The notes: generated by a model from the sequence alone, not told the origin. DNA of 64,000 nt from Pannonibacter sp. SL95 (GCF_026672425.1 NZ_JAPPRC010000003.1:1-64000), one strand, 5' to 3'. Counted from the stretch's first letter, positions 41,787 to 52,479 are shown. Numbers and translations are program-made.

Positions 41787-41803
41787 TTTAGATGTGTTCT
41801 AAA
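41787..41803 (+). promoter_or_regulatory. Irr/ICE-type iron-control box
   Basis: TTTAGATGTGTTCTAAA is close to the palindromic iron-control element bound by Irr in alphaproteobacteria (TTTAGAA...TTCTAAA). It lies 144 bases before the imelysin operon, the only gene it could control on the plus strand, and the terB-like gene is transcribed away. Iron-responsive control of the operon is inferred. Confidence 0.65.
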
Positions 41804-41946
41804 CTATTGATTTTTCGATCCTATTAACTTGACACTGCATCTCAGGAATTGTTTGGATCCCGCACTAGGTTTCGGCAACCAACCTCTGCAGCATCGTGCC
41901 CTGCGGAGGTTGACCGGAGCTGTTCCCCTCAAATGGAGACCAATCC

Positions 41947-43209
<1,263 letters not shown>

Positions 43210-43297
43210 GTCGGTATGAAATTTCCGGGCGGCGGACGGCCGCCCGGGATGCTGCCGGTGGTGAGAGGGATCCCGGCTGGCCACGGATGCGACCGGG

Positions 43298-44866
43298 GTG
43301 GTCCTGAAAATGACACATGATGTTCTGGGTGGGCTTGCTGCGCGACGACTGGCTCGGGTGACCATGGTAGCCGCAGGCCTTGCAGTCGCCTCTTTGATGA
43401 TTGCGCCTGGACAGGCAATCGACCTGTCCTACCGCACCGACCTGACGGAAGCGGACAGGGCGCGGGTTGGCGAGATCCTGAAGGCTCCGGAGGATTTCTC
43501 CAGGGCTGAGGCATTCGAGGCCATGAGCGCCGGAGCGGCGACGTCGAAGAAGCGCATCAACCGCGACTCCTTCTCGCATCCCACGGCCAATCTGAGTTTC
43601 GAAGAGCAGCAGACGTTCCGGATCGGCAACGGTATCTTCCGCAAGCTCTGGGTGGCAGCACCCTCGTCAACACAGGCCTCCGACGGGCTGGGGCCGCTCT
43701 ACAACGCCCGTTCCTGTCAGGGGTGCCACCTGAAGGATGGCCGGGGCCAGCCGCCGCTGCCGGGTGACGAGGCCGTGTCGCTGTTCCTGCGCCTCTCCGT
43801 TCCGCCGCGCACCGACACCGAGCGGGAGGCGCTGGCGGCGCGCAAGATCCAGTCTGTGCCGGAACCAACCTATGGCGGCCAGTTCCAGACTTTCGCCGTG
43901 ACCGGCCTGCCTGGCGAAGGCCGGATGTCGATCACGCACGAAGACATCCCGGTGACGCTGACCGGCGGCGAGGTCGTGACGCTGCAGAAGCCGGTCTATG
44001 CCGCCGTTGATCTCAACTATGGCCCGATGCAGCCGGACACGATGATCTCGCCGCGTGTGGCGCCGCAGATGATCGGCCTGGGTCTGCTGGAGGCGATCCA
44101 TCCAGGCGATGTCCTGGCAAAAGCCGACCCGGAGGACCGGGATGGCGACGGGATATCCGGCCGGCCGAACCTTGTGCTTGATCCGCAAACCGGCGAGACG
44201 GTGCTTGGCCGGTTTGGCTGGAAGGCGACGACGCCCAACGTCCGCGTCCAGAGTGCGGGGGCCTTTGCCGGCGACATCGGCATTTCAACGCCGGATCATC
44301 CCGATCCACATGGCGATTGCACGACCGCGCAGACCGCCTGCCGTGCCCAGCCGACTGGCGAACAGGAGCGGCTGGGGCCGACGGAAGCGCCCGATCCGGT
44401 GATGGATCTGGTGACCTTCTACTCGGAAAACCTTGCGGTGCCGGCGCGGCGCAAGGTGGATGACCCGCAAGTGCTGCGCGGCAAGGCGCTGTTCAGCACG
44501 CTGAGTTGTGCCTCCTGCCATACGCCGAAATATGTCACCTCGCGCGAGGCGGCCAATCCGGCGCACCGGTTCCAGCTGATCTGGCCCTACACCGACCTGT
44601 TGCTGCATGACATGGGCGAGGGGCTGGCGGACAACCGGCCGGACGGCGACGCGGATGGCCGGGAATGGAAGACGCCGCCACTGTGGGGCATCGGCTTGAC
44701 GGAAACGGTGAGCGGGCATACGCGTTTCCTCCATGACGGCCGCGCAAGGTCTCTACTGGAAGCCGTGCTGTGGCATGGCGGCGAGGCGCAGGCCGCGCGC
44801 GACGGCGTCGTTGCCCTTGCGCCCGATGACCGCGCGGCGCTGATCCGCTTCCTGGAGTCGCTGTAA
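43298..44866 (+). CDS. Di-haem oxidoreductase (thiol-oxidoreductase-like)
   Basis: A 522-residue exported cytochrome. Two CxxCH haem sites are visible: SCQGCH (residues about 139-144) and SCASCH (about 405). The family is associated with imelysin clusters, and it probably oxidises or reduces ferric/ferrous iron or an organic chelate in the periplasm. The signal region MVAAGLAVASLMIAPGQA lies near the N-terminus. Followed 1 base later by the second imelysin. Confidence 0.85.
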   Translation: MVLKMTHDVLGGLAARRLARVTMVAAGLAVASLMIAPGQAIDLSYRTDLTEADRARVGEILKAPEDFSRAEAFEAMSAGAATSKKRINRDSFSHPTANLSFEEQQTFRIGNGIFRKLWVAAPSSTQASDGLGPLYNARSCQGCHLKDGRGQPPLPGDEAVSLFLRLSVPPRTDTEREALAARKIQSVPEPTYGGQFQTFAVTGLPGEGRMSITHEDIPVTLTGGEVVTLQKPVYAAVDLNYGPMQPDTMISPRVAPQMIGLGLLEAIHPGDVLAKADPEDRDGDGISGRPNLVLDPQTGETVLGRFGWKATTPNVRVQSAGAFAGDIGISTPDHPDPHGDCTTAQTACRAQPTGEQERLGPTEAPDPVMDLVTFYSENLAVPARRKVDDPQVLRGKALFSTLSCASCHTPKYVTSREAANPAHRFQLIWPYTDLLLHDMGEGLADNRPDGDADGREWKTPPLWGIGLTETVSGHTRFLHDGRARSLLEAVLWHGGEAQAARDGVVALAPDDRAALIRFLESL

Positions 44867-44867
44867 C

Positions 44868-45995
44868 ATGCTGAAAATCCCCGCCGCGCTTGTAGCCCTG
44901 TCCCTGCTGGCAGCAGGAGTGGCGCGTGGTGAAACGGCTGTTCAGCCTGTTCAGGCTGGGCAGCCGGCTCAGGTTGCGGCCACCTACGGGGATTATGTGC
45001 GCGCCAGCCTTGAGGGCTACATCCGTCCAGCGATGGGCCGGTTTGCCACTGATGCGGCGCGGCTTCCCGGTGCCGTGCAAGGCGCCTGTGCGGCCGGCGA
45101 TGACAGTGCCCGCGAGGAATTCCGCGCGGTGTACGGGGCGACGCTGGCGTCCTTCGCCCGTATCAGCTTTCTGCGGTTCGGCCCTCTCGCGGAAGGCAAC
45201 CGGCTGGAGCGGCTGGCCTTCATGCCGGATGCGCGCGGTGTTGCCCAGCGGCAGGTGCGCAAGATCCTGGCCGACAGGGATCCGACCGCTGCGACCGCTG
45301 AGCAGCTGGCGGGCAAGAGCGTGGCCGTTCAGGGGCTGACGGCCCTTCAGCTCGTTGCCTTTGATGAGGCAGGTTCCGTAATGCTGGGCGGGCAGGGAGA
45401 GGATGCGGGTTTTGCCTGTGCCTATTCCCTCGCCATTGCCACGAATGTCTCAGCCATCGCCGGCGAGCTGACCCGGGACTGGGCTGACCCGGCCGGTTTT
45501 TCCGGGGAACTGCTTGGCCCCGGGCCTGAACGGCCACGTCTGAAGAGCGAGAAGGAAGCGGCGGAGCTGATCTTCAACGCACTGGTCACCGGCTTCGTCA
45601 TCGTCCGCGATCAGGATCTGTTGCCGGCGCTGGGCTCTGGTCCGGACAGTGCTAAGCCCGGACGGCTGCCCTTTGCCCGCTCCGGCTTCACGCTCGCTTA
45701 TCTGTCGGCGGAGATCGGCGGGCTGGCGGAGGCGCTGGAAGCGGGCGGCTATGAGCGCGGGCTCGACAGCGAGGGTGTCTGGATCCCGGCTTCGCTCGAG
45801 TTCGAGTTCGGCAATGCGCTGAAGATGCTGGCACGCCTGCGCGAGCCGATGCGAATGACCCTTGCCGAGCCGGAAACGCATGCCGGACTGTCCTATGTTG
45901 CGCTCGTGCTGAAAGGCCTGCGCGACACGGTGGCGCTCAATCTCGCCGGGTCGCTGAACCTTTCCGGAGGCTTCAATGCGCTGGACGGGGACTGA
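44868..45995 (+). CDS. Second imelysin-family protein
   Basis: A 375-residue exported protein with the signal KIPAALVALSLLAAGVARGE. Its alpha-helical pattern resembles imelysin, though the GxHxxE element is not obvious in the sequence and I could not verify it. The gene's place between the di-haem protein and DUF1513 is the usual one for the second imelysin-like lipoprotein or periplasmic protein in this cluster. Its last codons overlap the next ATG at 45976. Confidence 0.72.
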   Translation: MLKIPAALVALSLLAAGVARGETAVQPVQAGQPAQVAATYGDYVRASLEGYIRPAMGRFATDAARLPGAVQGACAAGDDSAREEFRAVYGATLASFARISFLRFGPLAEGNRLERLAFMPDARGVAQRQVRKILADRDPTAATAEQLAGKSVAVQGLTALQLVAFDEAGSVMLGGQGEDAGFACAYSLAIATNVSAIAGELTRDWADPAGFSGELLGPGPERPRLKSEKEAAELIFNALVTGFVIVRDQDLLPALGSGPDSAKPGRLPFARSGFTLAYLSAEIGGLAEALEAGGYERGLDSEGVWIPASLEFEFGNALKMLARLREPMRMTLAEPETHAGLSYVALVLKGLRDTVALNLAGSLNLSGGFNALDGD

Positions 45996-47130
45996 GGCGG
46001 CGGTCCTGAACCGCCGCAGCTTTCTCTCTGGCCTTGCCGCAGCCGGTCTCCTGCCGCTGTTGCCGCATAGCGCGGCGGCGGCTCTCGGGGCGGGAGATCC
46101 GGATGAACCGCTTTTTGCCAGCGCGCGGCGCAATGCAGACGGACGCCATGCCGTCGCGATCCTGACGGCTGACGGGCGGGACGTTCTGGACGTGCCGCTG
46201 CCTGACCGGGGCCACGGCATTGCCCTGTCGCCAGACCGTAGCCGCTTCGTCACCTTCGCGCGCCGGCCGGGCCAGTTCCTGATGCTTGCCGATCGCGAAG
46301 AACGGCAGGCGCCACAGGTGACGAGTGCTGAACCGGGGCGTCACTACTATGGCCACGGGGTGTTTTCCGCCGACGGCCGGCTGGTCTATGCGGTCGAGAA
46401 CGCATTCGGGCCCGTGGGCGAGGAAACGCGCGGCCGCGTCGGCGTCTATGATGCAAGCGGCGAGCGCCTCATCCGGATCGGCGAGTTCGACACCCATGGC
46501 GTCGGGCCGCATGACATTCTGCTGGCCGAGCAGGGCCGGGTGCTGGTGGTCGCCAATGGCGGCATCGACACGCATCCGGTCACGGGGCGCGACATGCTCA
46601 ATCTCGACCGGATGCAGCCGTCGATCGCCCGCATCGATGCTGCGAGCGGGGATCTGCTTGGGCTCTTCAGGCTGCCGCCGGACCTGTCTCAAGTGTCACT
46701 GCGCCACATGGCGCTCGATGCGGCCGGGGCGGTGTGGATCGGCGGACAGTTCGAGGGCGACGCGGGATTGACCCCGCCCCTGGTCGCCAGACTGTCCAGG
46801 GAAGGCGGCCTGTCGGTGGTCGATGTGCCCGAGGGGCTGCTGAAGCGGCTCGGCAATTATGTGGGCTCGGTGGCGGTGAATGCGCCGGCCGGGCTCGTCG
46901 CCCTGTCCAGTCCGCGCGGCGGCTATGTGCTCTATCTGTCGGCCGCTGACGGAACGCCGGTCGGTAGCCATCCCATTGCCGATGTCTGCGGGCTGGCCCC
47001 GCTCGACGGCGGGTTCCTGGTTTCCGATGGTGCGGGTGGCCTTGCCTTTGGGTCGGGCCGCGAGCCCGCGGCTGAGCCCTATGCCCGGCCGGCGGGTGTG
47101 TCCTGGGACAATCATCTGGCGGCAATGTGA
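45976..47130 (+). CDS. DUF1513 beta-propeller protein with Tat signal
   Basis: A 384-residue protein of DUF1513, a beta-propeller-like family that accompanies imelysin clusters. NRRSFLSGLAAAGLLPLLPH is a twin-arginine signal, so it is exported folded. Repeated strands such as GRHYYGHGVFSADGRLVYAV, GEFDTHGVGPHDILLAEQGR and LRHMALDAAGAVWIGGQFEG indicate propeller blades. It may be a periplasmic iron or chelate handling protein. The start overlaps the previous stop. Confidence 0.85.
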   Translation: MRWTGTEAAVLNRRSFLSGLAAAGLLPLLPHSAAAALGAGDPDEPLFASARRNADGRHAVAILTADGRDVLDVPLPDRGHGIALSPDRSRFVTFARRPGQFLMLADREERQAPQVTSAEPGRHYYGHGVFSADGRLVYAVENAFGPVGEETRGRVGVYDASGERLIRIGEFDTHGVGPHDILLAEQGRVLVVANGGIDTHPVTGRDMLNLDRMQPSIARIDAASGDLLGLFRLPPDLSQVSLRHMALDAAGAVWIGGQFEGDAGLTPPLVARLSREGGLSVVDVPEGLLKRLGNYVGSVAVNAPAGLVALSSPRGGYVLYLSAADGTPVGSHPIADVCGLAPLDGGFLVSDGAGGLAFGSGREPAAEPYARPAGVSWDNHLAAM

Positions 47131-47227
47131 TCGCCCCGTGAGTTGCCAGTTGCAGCGTTTGCCCGACACTAGGCGCGTTGTGGTGAGGCGGCCGGACTGG
47201 TTCGGCTGTTCCGGAGCGTGAGGGCAG

Positions 47228-48196
47228 ATGGTGTTGGTTCAATGGGTCGGGCCCTGGCGGGCCACCGCTTTGGCCGGAATGGTCTGCACAGTGCTGGCCA
47301 CTGGATCCGGCCTTGGTGTTGCCTGGGCCGATGCGCCCAGTCTCGCTGCGGCGCCCTCGGCGGCAGCGCAAGCCCTGGCCGAGGTAGCTTGCGGCGAGGT
47401 GCTCGCCTGCCGGACTGACCGGGGTAGCTATTACATCCACCTGCCAGAGGGGGCGCCGCGCGGGGCGATCCTGTTCCTGCATGGCCACAGGGGCAGTGGG
47501 CTGAATGAAATCGGCAATCAGGCCATGCTCGCCATGGCGGACCGGCTGGGTGTTGCCTTTGTCGCCCCAGATGGATTGGACGGAACGTGGTCGTTTCCCG
47601 GCGCTCCGCAGGCACAGCGGGACGAATTTGCCTTTCTGGCTGGCGTGGCAGAGGACGTGGCGCGCCGCTTCTCCGTTCCGCGCGAACGCATGATGCTGTC
47701 CGGGTTTTCGTCGGGCGGCTTCATGACCTGGTACACCGCCTGTCATGACAGCAGTTTATTCGCTGGCTTTGCACCTGTGGCCGGCGCGTTCTGGATGCCG
47801 TTGCCGGAGGCTTGTGCGACGTCCATTCCCGATCTGCGGCATGTGCACGGAACCACCGATCCCGTCGTGCCAATGGCTGGCCGCGCGCTTGGAGGCGGGC
47901 GCTGGCGGCAGGGGGATGTCAACGACAGTTTCGATGTCTGGCTGCGTCAGGCCGGTCTCTCGCGGGAGGGCGCTGAGGAAACGCAGGAGGGCGGTCTGGC
48001 CTGCCGGACCTGGCGGATCGGATCCAGAACGGGGACCGGTCAGGGAAACGGGCAACGGAGCGAGGGTGGTCCCCTGCAGCTCTGTCTCCATGATGGCGGC
48101 CACTCCGTGCGGGCGGAGTGGCTCGAACAGGCCTATCGGGGTCTTGCGGTCCGGCAAGGCTGGCCATTGCCGCAGACGCCCCTATCGGGCCGCTGA
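47228..48196 (+). CDS. PHB-depolymerase/LpqC-type alpha/beta hydrolase
   Basis: A 322-residue exported esterase. The nucleophile elbow is GFSSGG, the oxyanion strand is ILFLHGHRGSG, and the aspartate and histidine are in HVHGTTDPVVP and CLHDGGHS. The signal region is MVLVQWVGPWRATALAGMVC to about residue 35. Such enzymes hydrolyse poly-hydroxybutyrate or feruloyl-like esters. Separate from the DUF1513 operon by about 97 bases. Confidence 0.82.
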   Translation: MVLVQWVGPWRATALAGMVCTVLATGSGLGVAWADAPSLAAAPSAAAQALAEVACGEVLACRTDRGSYYIHLPEGAPRGAILFLHGHRGSGLNEIGNQAMLAMADRLGVAFVAPDGLDGTWSFPGAPQAQRDEFAFLAGVAEDVARRFSVPRERMMLSGFSSGGFMTWYTACHDSSLFAGFAPVAGAFWMPLPEACATSIPDLRHVHGTTDPVVPMAGRALGGGRWRQGDVNDSFDVWLRQAGLSREGAEETQEGGLACRTWRIGSRTGTGQGNGQRSEGGPLQLCLHDGGHSVRAEWLEQAYRGLAVRQGWPLPQTPLSGR

Positions 48197-48210
48197 CCAG
48201 TTCTGGTGCC

Positions 48211-49278
48211 TTACCGCTCGCGCGCCATCAGCCAGATGAAGAACACCCCGCCGACGAGGCCGGTGACGATGCCGATGGGCATGTCCTCTGGCGCCATGAT
48301 CACACGCGCGCAGATGTCGGCTAGGATCAGGAACAGGGCTCCGGCCAGCGCGGATAGCGGGATGACGCGGGCATTGTCGCCGCCGGCAATCAGACGCACC
48401 AGATGCGGCATCATGAGGCCGACAAAGCCGATGATGCCGGAGAAGGCAACGCAGACCCCGGTGACAAGGGCGCCGGCGACAAACACCGACAAGCGCAGCC
48501 GCGTGACAGGCACGCCGAGTGTCGAGGCTGTCTCGTCTCCGAGGGTGACGGCGTTGAGCGCGCCGGCCTTGAACCACAGCCACAGGCCACAGGGCACCAG
48601 CACCGCAAGCGGATAGATCAGGTGGTTCCATTGCGCGAGGCCGAGCCCGCCCAGCATCCAGAACACCACCGTGTGGGTGGCCTTCGGATCGGCCAGGAAT
48701 ATCAGGATGTTGGCCAGCGCCATGATGATGAAGGAGACGGCAACGCCGGCCAGCACCAGCCGGTCGGGCGAGCCGGCGCGGGCGACCTTCACCACGCCCA
48801 GCACCACAGCCGTGGCGCCAAGCGCGCCGGCAAAGGCCAGCAGCGGCACGGTCAGGAGACCGAGGAACAGCCCCGTGTGCAGCAGCGCCAGGATGGCGCC
48901 GAAGGCCGCGCCCGAGGAAATGCCGAGCAGGTGCGGATCAGCCAGAGGGTTGCGGGTGACCGACTGCAGCACCGCGCCGGTGACCGCAAGTCCGGCTCCG
49001 ACGAGTGCGGCGAGCAGCGCCCGGGGGAAGCGGATGTCCCACACGATGGCCTCGCGCGCTGGCGTCCAGGTCTCGGTCACGGACCCGGGCAGCAGCTTGT
49101 TGGCGACAATCCCGGCGACATCGCCGAGGGGCACGGAAATGGCCCCCACGGCGACGGCGGTCAGGATGGCAAGGACGAGGAGGCCAAGGCCGACCACGCC
49201 GGTGAGCAGCACCGGCCAGAGCCGGTGTTGCTCGCCCGGGACGGCGGCCGCAGCCTCACTTTCCAGCGAAACCGTCAA
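48211..49278 (-). CDS. FecCD-family ABC transporter permease
   Basis: A 355-residue permease with about ten transmembrane segments. FPRALLAALVGAGLAVTGAV then LADPHLLGISSGAAFGAILA are the standard FecCD/BtuC motifs. I place the start at TTG 49278 because GGAG lies 7 bases before it and no ATG is in range; a longer frame from 49329 lacks a site. The start overlaps the binding-protein stop. Last gene of a riboswitch-led operon, so substrate is probably cobalamin or a related corrinoid. Confidence 0.85.
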   Translation of the reverse strand: MTVSLESEAAAAVPGEQHRLWPVLLTGVVGLGLLVLAILTAVAVGAISVPLGDVAGIVANKLLPGSVTETWTPAREAIVWDIRFPRALLAALVGAGLAVTGAVLQSVTRNPLADPHLLGISSGAAFGAILALLHTGLFLGLLTVPLLAFAGALGATAVVLGVVKVARAGSPDRLVLAGVAVSFIIMALANILIFLADPKATHTVVFWMLGGLGLAQWNHLIYPLAVLVPCGLWLWFKAGALNAVTLGDETASTLGVPVTRLRLSVFVAGALVTGVCVAFSGIIGFVGLMMPHLVRLIAGGDNARVIPLSALAGALFLILADICARVIMAPEDMPIGIVTGLVGGVFFIWLMARER

Positions 49279-50191
49279 CGAGCTTCTCCACGGCGCGGAT
49301 GTTGCGGGGGCCAGGCGTTGCCTCGACATATTCGAGCACCACGAAGCGGTCGTTCTTCACGGCATCGACATTGGCGAAGGCCGGGTTGGCCTTGAGGAAG
49401 GCGATCTTCTGCTCGGCGGTGACCTTGCCGTAGTTCACGATCACGATCACTTCCGGGTTGCGGTCGACCACGGGCTCCCAGGCGACGGTGGCCCAGCTCT
49501 TGTCCAGGTCATCCATGATGTTCTTGCCGCCGGCAGCCTCGATCAGCGCGGTCGGCATGGCGTAGCGGCCGGAGGTGAAGGGGGTGTCCTCGCCGCTGTC
49601 ATAGACGAAGACTCGCAAGGGATTGGACTTGTCGACCTTGGCGGTTGCCTCGGCGAGCCGGGCCTCATAGCCGGCGACCAGCGCCTTTGCCTTGTCCTCG
49701 ACGCCGAAGATGCGGCCGAGGTTGATCAGGTCGTTGTACATGTCGCCCATGGAGATTTTCTCCTTGGGGCCGATGTGGATGCAGCTTTCGGTCAGCTCGT
49801 AGACCTGGATGCCGAAGGGGGCAAGGGTCTCGGGGGTGACCTCGCCGCCGACCTTCATGCCGTAGTTCCAGCCGGCGAAGAAGAAGTCGGCTTCCGCGCC
49901 GAGCAGCACTTCCTTGGTCGGGTACTTTTCCGCAAGCTCAGGCAGTTCCTTGACGCCTTCGCGCATTTCCGGATCCAGCGTCTTCCAGCCGGACACGCCG
50001 GTGTAGCCGGCCATGCGGTCGGTCAGGCCGAGCACCAGCATCATCTCGGTGAGGTTGACGTCGTTGGAAATGGCGCGCTTCGGTGCGGCCTCGAAGGTCA
50101 CGTCGCGGTTGCAGCTTTTCACGGTCACCGGATAGGCCGCGGCGGCCACGGTGGAGAGCAGGAAGGCGGCGACGGCAAGTTTCAGACGCAT
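49256..50191 (-). CDS. ABC transporter periplasmic binding protein (BtuF/FecB type)
   Basis: A 311-residue exported binding protein. The signal is KLAVAAFLLSTVAAAAYPVT. The mature domain matches helical-backbone type III binding proteins: RAISNDVNLTEMMLVLGLTD in the N-lobe, and IGEKISMGDMYNDLINLGRI-like central region. Together with the FecCD permease and an ATPase it forms an importer. Cobalamin, cobinamide or cobalt are the likely cargo because of the upstream riboswitch; siderophore is an alternative. Confidence 0.87.
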   Translation of the reverse strand: MRLKLAVAAFLLSTVAAAAYPVTVKSCNRDVTFEAAPKRAISNDVNLTEMMLVLGLTDRMAGYTGVSGWKTLDPEMREGVKELPELAEKYPTKEVLLGAEADFFFAGWNYGMKVGGEVTPETLAPFGIQVYELTESCIHIGPKEKISMGDMYNDLINLGRIFGVEDKAKALVAGYEARLAEATAKVDKSNPLRVFVYDSGEDTPFTSGRYAMPTALIEAAGGKNIMDDLDKSWATVAWEPVVDRNPEVIVIVNYGKVTAEQKIAFLKANPAFANVDAVKNDRFVVLEYVEATPGPRNIRAVEKLVDGFAGK

Positions 50192-50207
50192 GTCAGGGTC
50201 TCTTCAG

Positions 50208-50975
50208 TCAGAGGTGAAAGGAGAAGCGGGGATGTTGCCCGCTGAGATCGATTCGCGAGCGCACGGCAAAGGCGCCCGCGATGTGGGTTTCCGTGAAGAC
50301 CTCGGCCGGGGCGCCTTCGGTCAGGACGCGGCCGCCAGCGAGCAGCAGCACCCGGTCGGCGTATTCGGCGGCGAGTGTCAGGTCGTGCAGGGTGGTGATC
50401 ACCGTGAGGCCGAGGCCCCGCAGCAGCGCCATCAGCTCGAGCTGGTGGCGGATGTCGAGGTGGTTTGTCGGCTCGTCCAGAATCAGCAGCTTGGGCGCCT
50501 GGGCCAGCGCCCGGGCCACCATCACGCGCTGGCGCTCGCCGCCCGACAGGGTGCCGAAGGGCCGCTCGGCCAGAGCGTTGAGATGCAGGCGGGCGAGCGC
50601 ATGGGCAATCGCATCGCGGTCGGCCGAGCCGGCCGCGCTGAGACCGCGTTGATGCGGCAGGCGTCCGAGTGCCACGATCTGGCGCACGGTCAGGGCAAAG
50701 TCCGTCGGCTGTTCCTGCAGCACGGCAGCAATCCGGCAGGCGACATCGCGGGCGGGCAGGCTCCAGATATCGGTGCCTTCCAGCCGGACATGCCCGCGGC
50801 GGGGACGATGGAAGCGGTAGAGCAGCCGCAGCAGCGACGACTTGCCGGCTCCGTTGGCACCGCAGATCGCCAGCACCTCGCCCTGATTGAGCGTGAGGTT
50901 GATGTCGGCCAGGAGGTCAGGCCGGCCGCGCGGTCCCCAGCAGAGGCCTTCCGCCTCGAAAAAGGGCGCGCTCAT
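50208..50975 (-). CDS. ABC transporter ATP-binding protein (FecE/BtuD type)
   Basis: A 255-residue ATPase. Walker A is GANGAGKSS, the signature is LSGGERQRVMVARAL and Walker B is LLILDEPTNHL, with the H-loop in LHDLTLA. The frame begins MSAPFFEAEG at 50975; longer frames upstream are shadows of the DUF1636 gene. Its ATG overlaps the stop of the DUF1636 gene. Energises the importer encoded by the next two genes. Confidence 0.92.
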   Translation of the reverse strand: MSAPFFEAEGLCWGPRGRPDLLADINLTLNQGEVLAICGANGAGKSSLLRLLYRFHRPRRGHVRLEGTDIWSLPARDVACRIAAVLQEQPTDFALTVRQIVALGRLPHQRGLSAAGSADRDAIAHALARLHLNALAERPFGTLSGGERQRVMVARALAQAPKLLILDEPTNHLDIRHQLELMALLRGLGLTVITTLHDLTLAAEYADRVLLLAGGRVLTEGAPAEVFTETHIAGAFAVRSRIDLSGQHPRFSFHL

Positions 50976-51418
50976 GTGCAGGCATCGGCATCCGGGGGCA
51001 GCACCCGGCCGGAGGCGGGGATGCGCGCGAGGGCGGTCCGGGCGAGCTTGCCGGGCCGCTCCGAGGCCTTGCACCAGCCGTCCGGCAGCGCCTCGTACTG
51101 GCGGGCAAAGCGGGCAATGTCCTCGGCATCGGTGAGGTCCATGTCGCCGAAGAGCCAGGTGGTCTTGTCCTGCGACTGGAGGGCGATGGCGCAGGGACGG
51201 CCGCAGGCGGCCATGCACTCGATGCCGCCGACGCGCCACGCTGCGTCTGCAGCCATCTGTGCAGTTAGCTCTGCCAGAAGTGCCTTGCCGGGACGGTCTT
51301 CACTGCCGCGCGGGCGGCATGTCACGCAGACGACGAGCTCGTGCGTCGGCTCGTTGGATAAGGTCCGGTCGTCGCCGGGAATAGGGGAATGGGCCGTAAC
51401 CGGCCGCTGAATGGTCAC
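50972..51418 (-). CDS. DUF1636 metal-binding protein
   Basis: A 148-residue protein of DUF1636, predicted to bind metal through cysteine pairs: VCVTC and CMAACGRPC are visible. It is found in cobalamin/cobalt loci of alphaproteobacteria; a role in metal or corrinoid handling follows from context only. I place the start at GTG 51418 with AAGGAG 7 bases upstream, the only well-placed site downstream of the riboswitch. First gene of the operon, stop overlapping the ATPase ATG. Confidence 0.78.
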   Translation of the reverse strand: MTIQRPVTAHSPIPGDDRTLSNEPTHELVVCVTCRPRGSEDRPGKALLAELTAQMAADAAWRVGGIECMAACGRPCAIALQSQDKTTWLFGDMDLTDAEDIARFARQYEALPDGWCKASERPGKLARTALARIPASGRVLPPDADACT

Positions 51419-51465
51419 CGAATTTCTCCTTCCGGGGCACCCCGCCCGGTGGCTGTTGTGGGTCG

Positions 51466-51680
51466 GTGATGGCAGGTCTCCTGACTTGCGGGTCGTCGCC
51501 TTGCCCTGCCTTCCCATCCCGCGCCGGTCGTGTGGCACTTGGGACAGTGGCTGTCTGGGGTCGGCTCGCCGCCTACAGTTGCGGGGGCAGTCACGGACTT
51601 GGCGCCTGTTGGCTACACCGTACCGTGTTCCCTTTTCACCCGGCAAAGCGCTTGTTCGCCGGGAACCATCACGGCGAATG
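51466..51680 (-). ncRNA. Cobalamin riboswitch
   Basis: On the minus strand the aptamer reads in order: GGGTGAAAAGGGAA, CCGTGACTGCCCCCGCAACT, GCCACTG, CGGGATGGGAAGGC, GACGACCCGC, and the B12 box GTCAGGAGACCTGCC (complement of 51471-51485). These are the conserved cobalamin riboswitch pieces. A possible expression-platform hairpin of CCGGG and CCCCGG lies before the DUF1636 ribosome-binding site, consistent with translational repression by cobalamin. It heads the DUF1636-ATPase-binding protein-permease operon. Confidence 0.93.
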
Positions 51681-51780
51681 ATCAGGGCAGAGGCGTGTGT
51701 TGTCAAGGCGATGCCACCGGGTATGGACGAGACTACCCGGTGTGTATATGTAATGTAATTACGTTACAAGTAGAGACTGC

Positions 51781-52479
51781 CTAGCCGGCGTCCATCTCGA
51801 CGGAGAAGTACGGCGTGCCCGACCAGCGCAACGTCCAGCTGGCCCCCGGCCGCACGTTCTGGATGATCCCGGGATCGAAGGCGACGAAGCAGCGGCCGCC
51901 GGGCTGGCGCACGGACGGGTAGAGCAGGCCGCGATGTCCCTGACGGCGCAGATCGGCCGCGAGCGCCTGGCCAGCCGGATAGCCGGCCGCCGGTTCCGCC
52001 GCCAGCGCCGGGTGATCAGGTGTGTCCGTCAGGTCCGGGAAGTCGCCGATGAAGTCGGCGAGGAGTTCCACATAGGCGGCCTCCGCGTGGAAATGGCCGA
52101 TGTAGGAGAGCTCCCGCGTGCGGTGAAACCCCACCTCGGCGGCGGAGGTCAATGGATCATAGGCACAGTACCACGCGCCGCGGTCGCCGCCGTTGAAGCG
52201 GTTGCCGGTCGGCCGCGTGTAGACAAACGCGGCGTTGATGTGGGTCTCGCCATAGAGGGCGAGATCGGCCTTGCGGCGGAAGAACGCCAGCTCCCGCCTG
52301 TCGATACCGGGGCTGCCCTCCCGCTCGGCTTTCAGCCGCGCATTGGTCAGGCCTTCCAGCTCGGCCAGGACTTCCGCTTCCCGGTCGCTGTCGACAAGAC
52401 CGCGCAGCACGGGCGGCTTGTGGTGCGTTTTCGAGATCAGCCGGATCAGGGCGCGGTCGGCGATCGCGGTCAGCTTCAC
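51781..52479 (-). CDS. RES-domain toxin
   Basis: A 232-residue RES toxin, which acts by degrading NAD+. The central block NRFNGGDRGAWYCAYDPLTS followed by AAEVGFHRT matches the RES core (arginine, glutamate, serine). The last 40 residues carry the remainder of the RES fold (GHRGLLYPSVRQPGGRCFVA). The start overlaps the stop of its antitoxin. N-terminal extension is longer than in compact RES toxins. Confidence 0.85.
   Translation of the reverse strand: MKLTAIADRALIRLISKTHHKPPVLRGLVDSDREAEVLAELEGLTNARLKAEREGSPGIDRRELAFFRRKADLALYGETHINAAFVYTRPTGNRFNGGDRGAWYCAYDPLTSAAEVGFHRTRELSYIGHFHAEAAYVELLADFIGDFPDLTDTPDHPALAAEPAAGYPAGQALAADLRRQGHRGLLYPSVRQPGGRCFVAFDPGIIQNVRPGASWTLRWSGTPYFSVEMDAG

Noticed and set aside
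48403-50245. Long plus-strand frames over the ABC transporter genes
   Set aside because: They are shadows of the permease and binding-protein genes on the minus strand and lack motifs.
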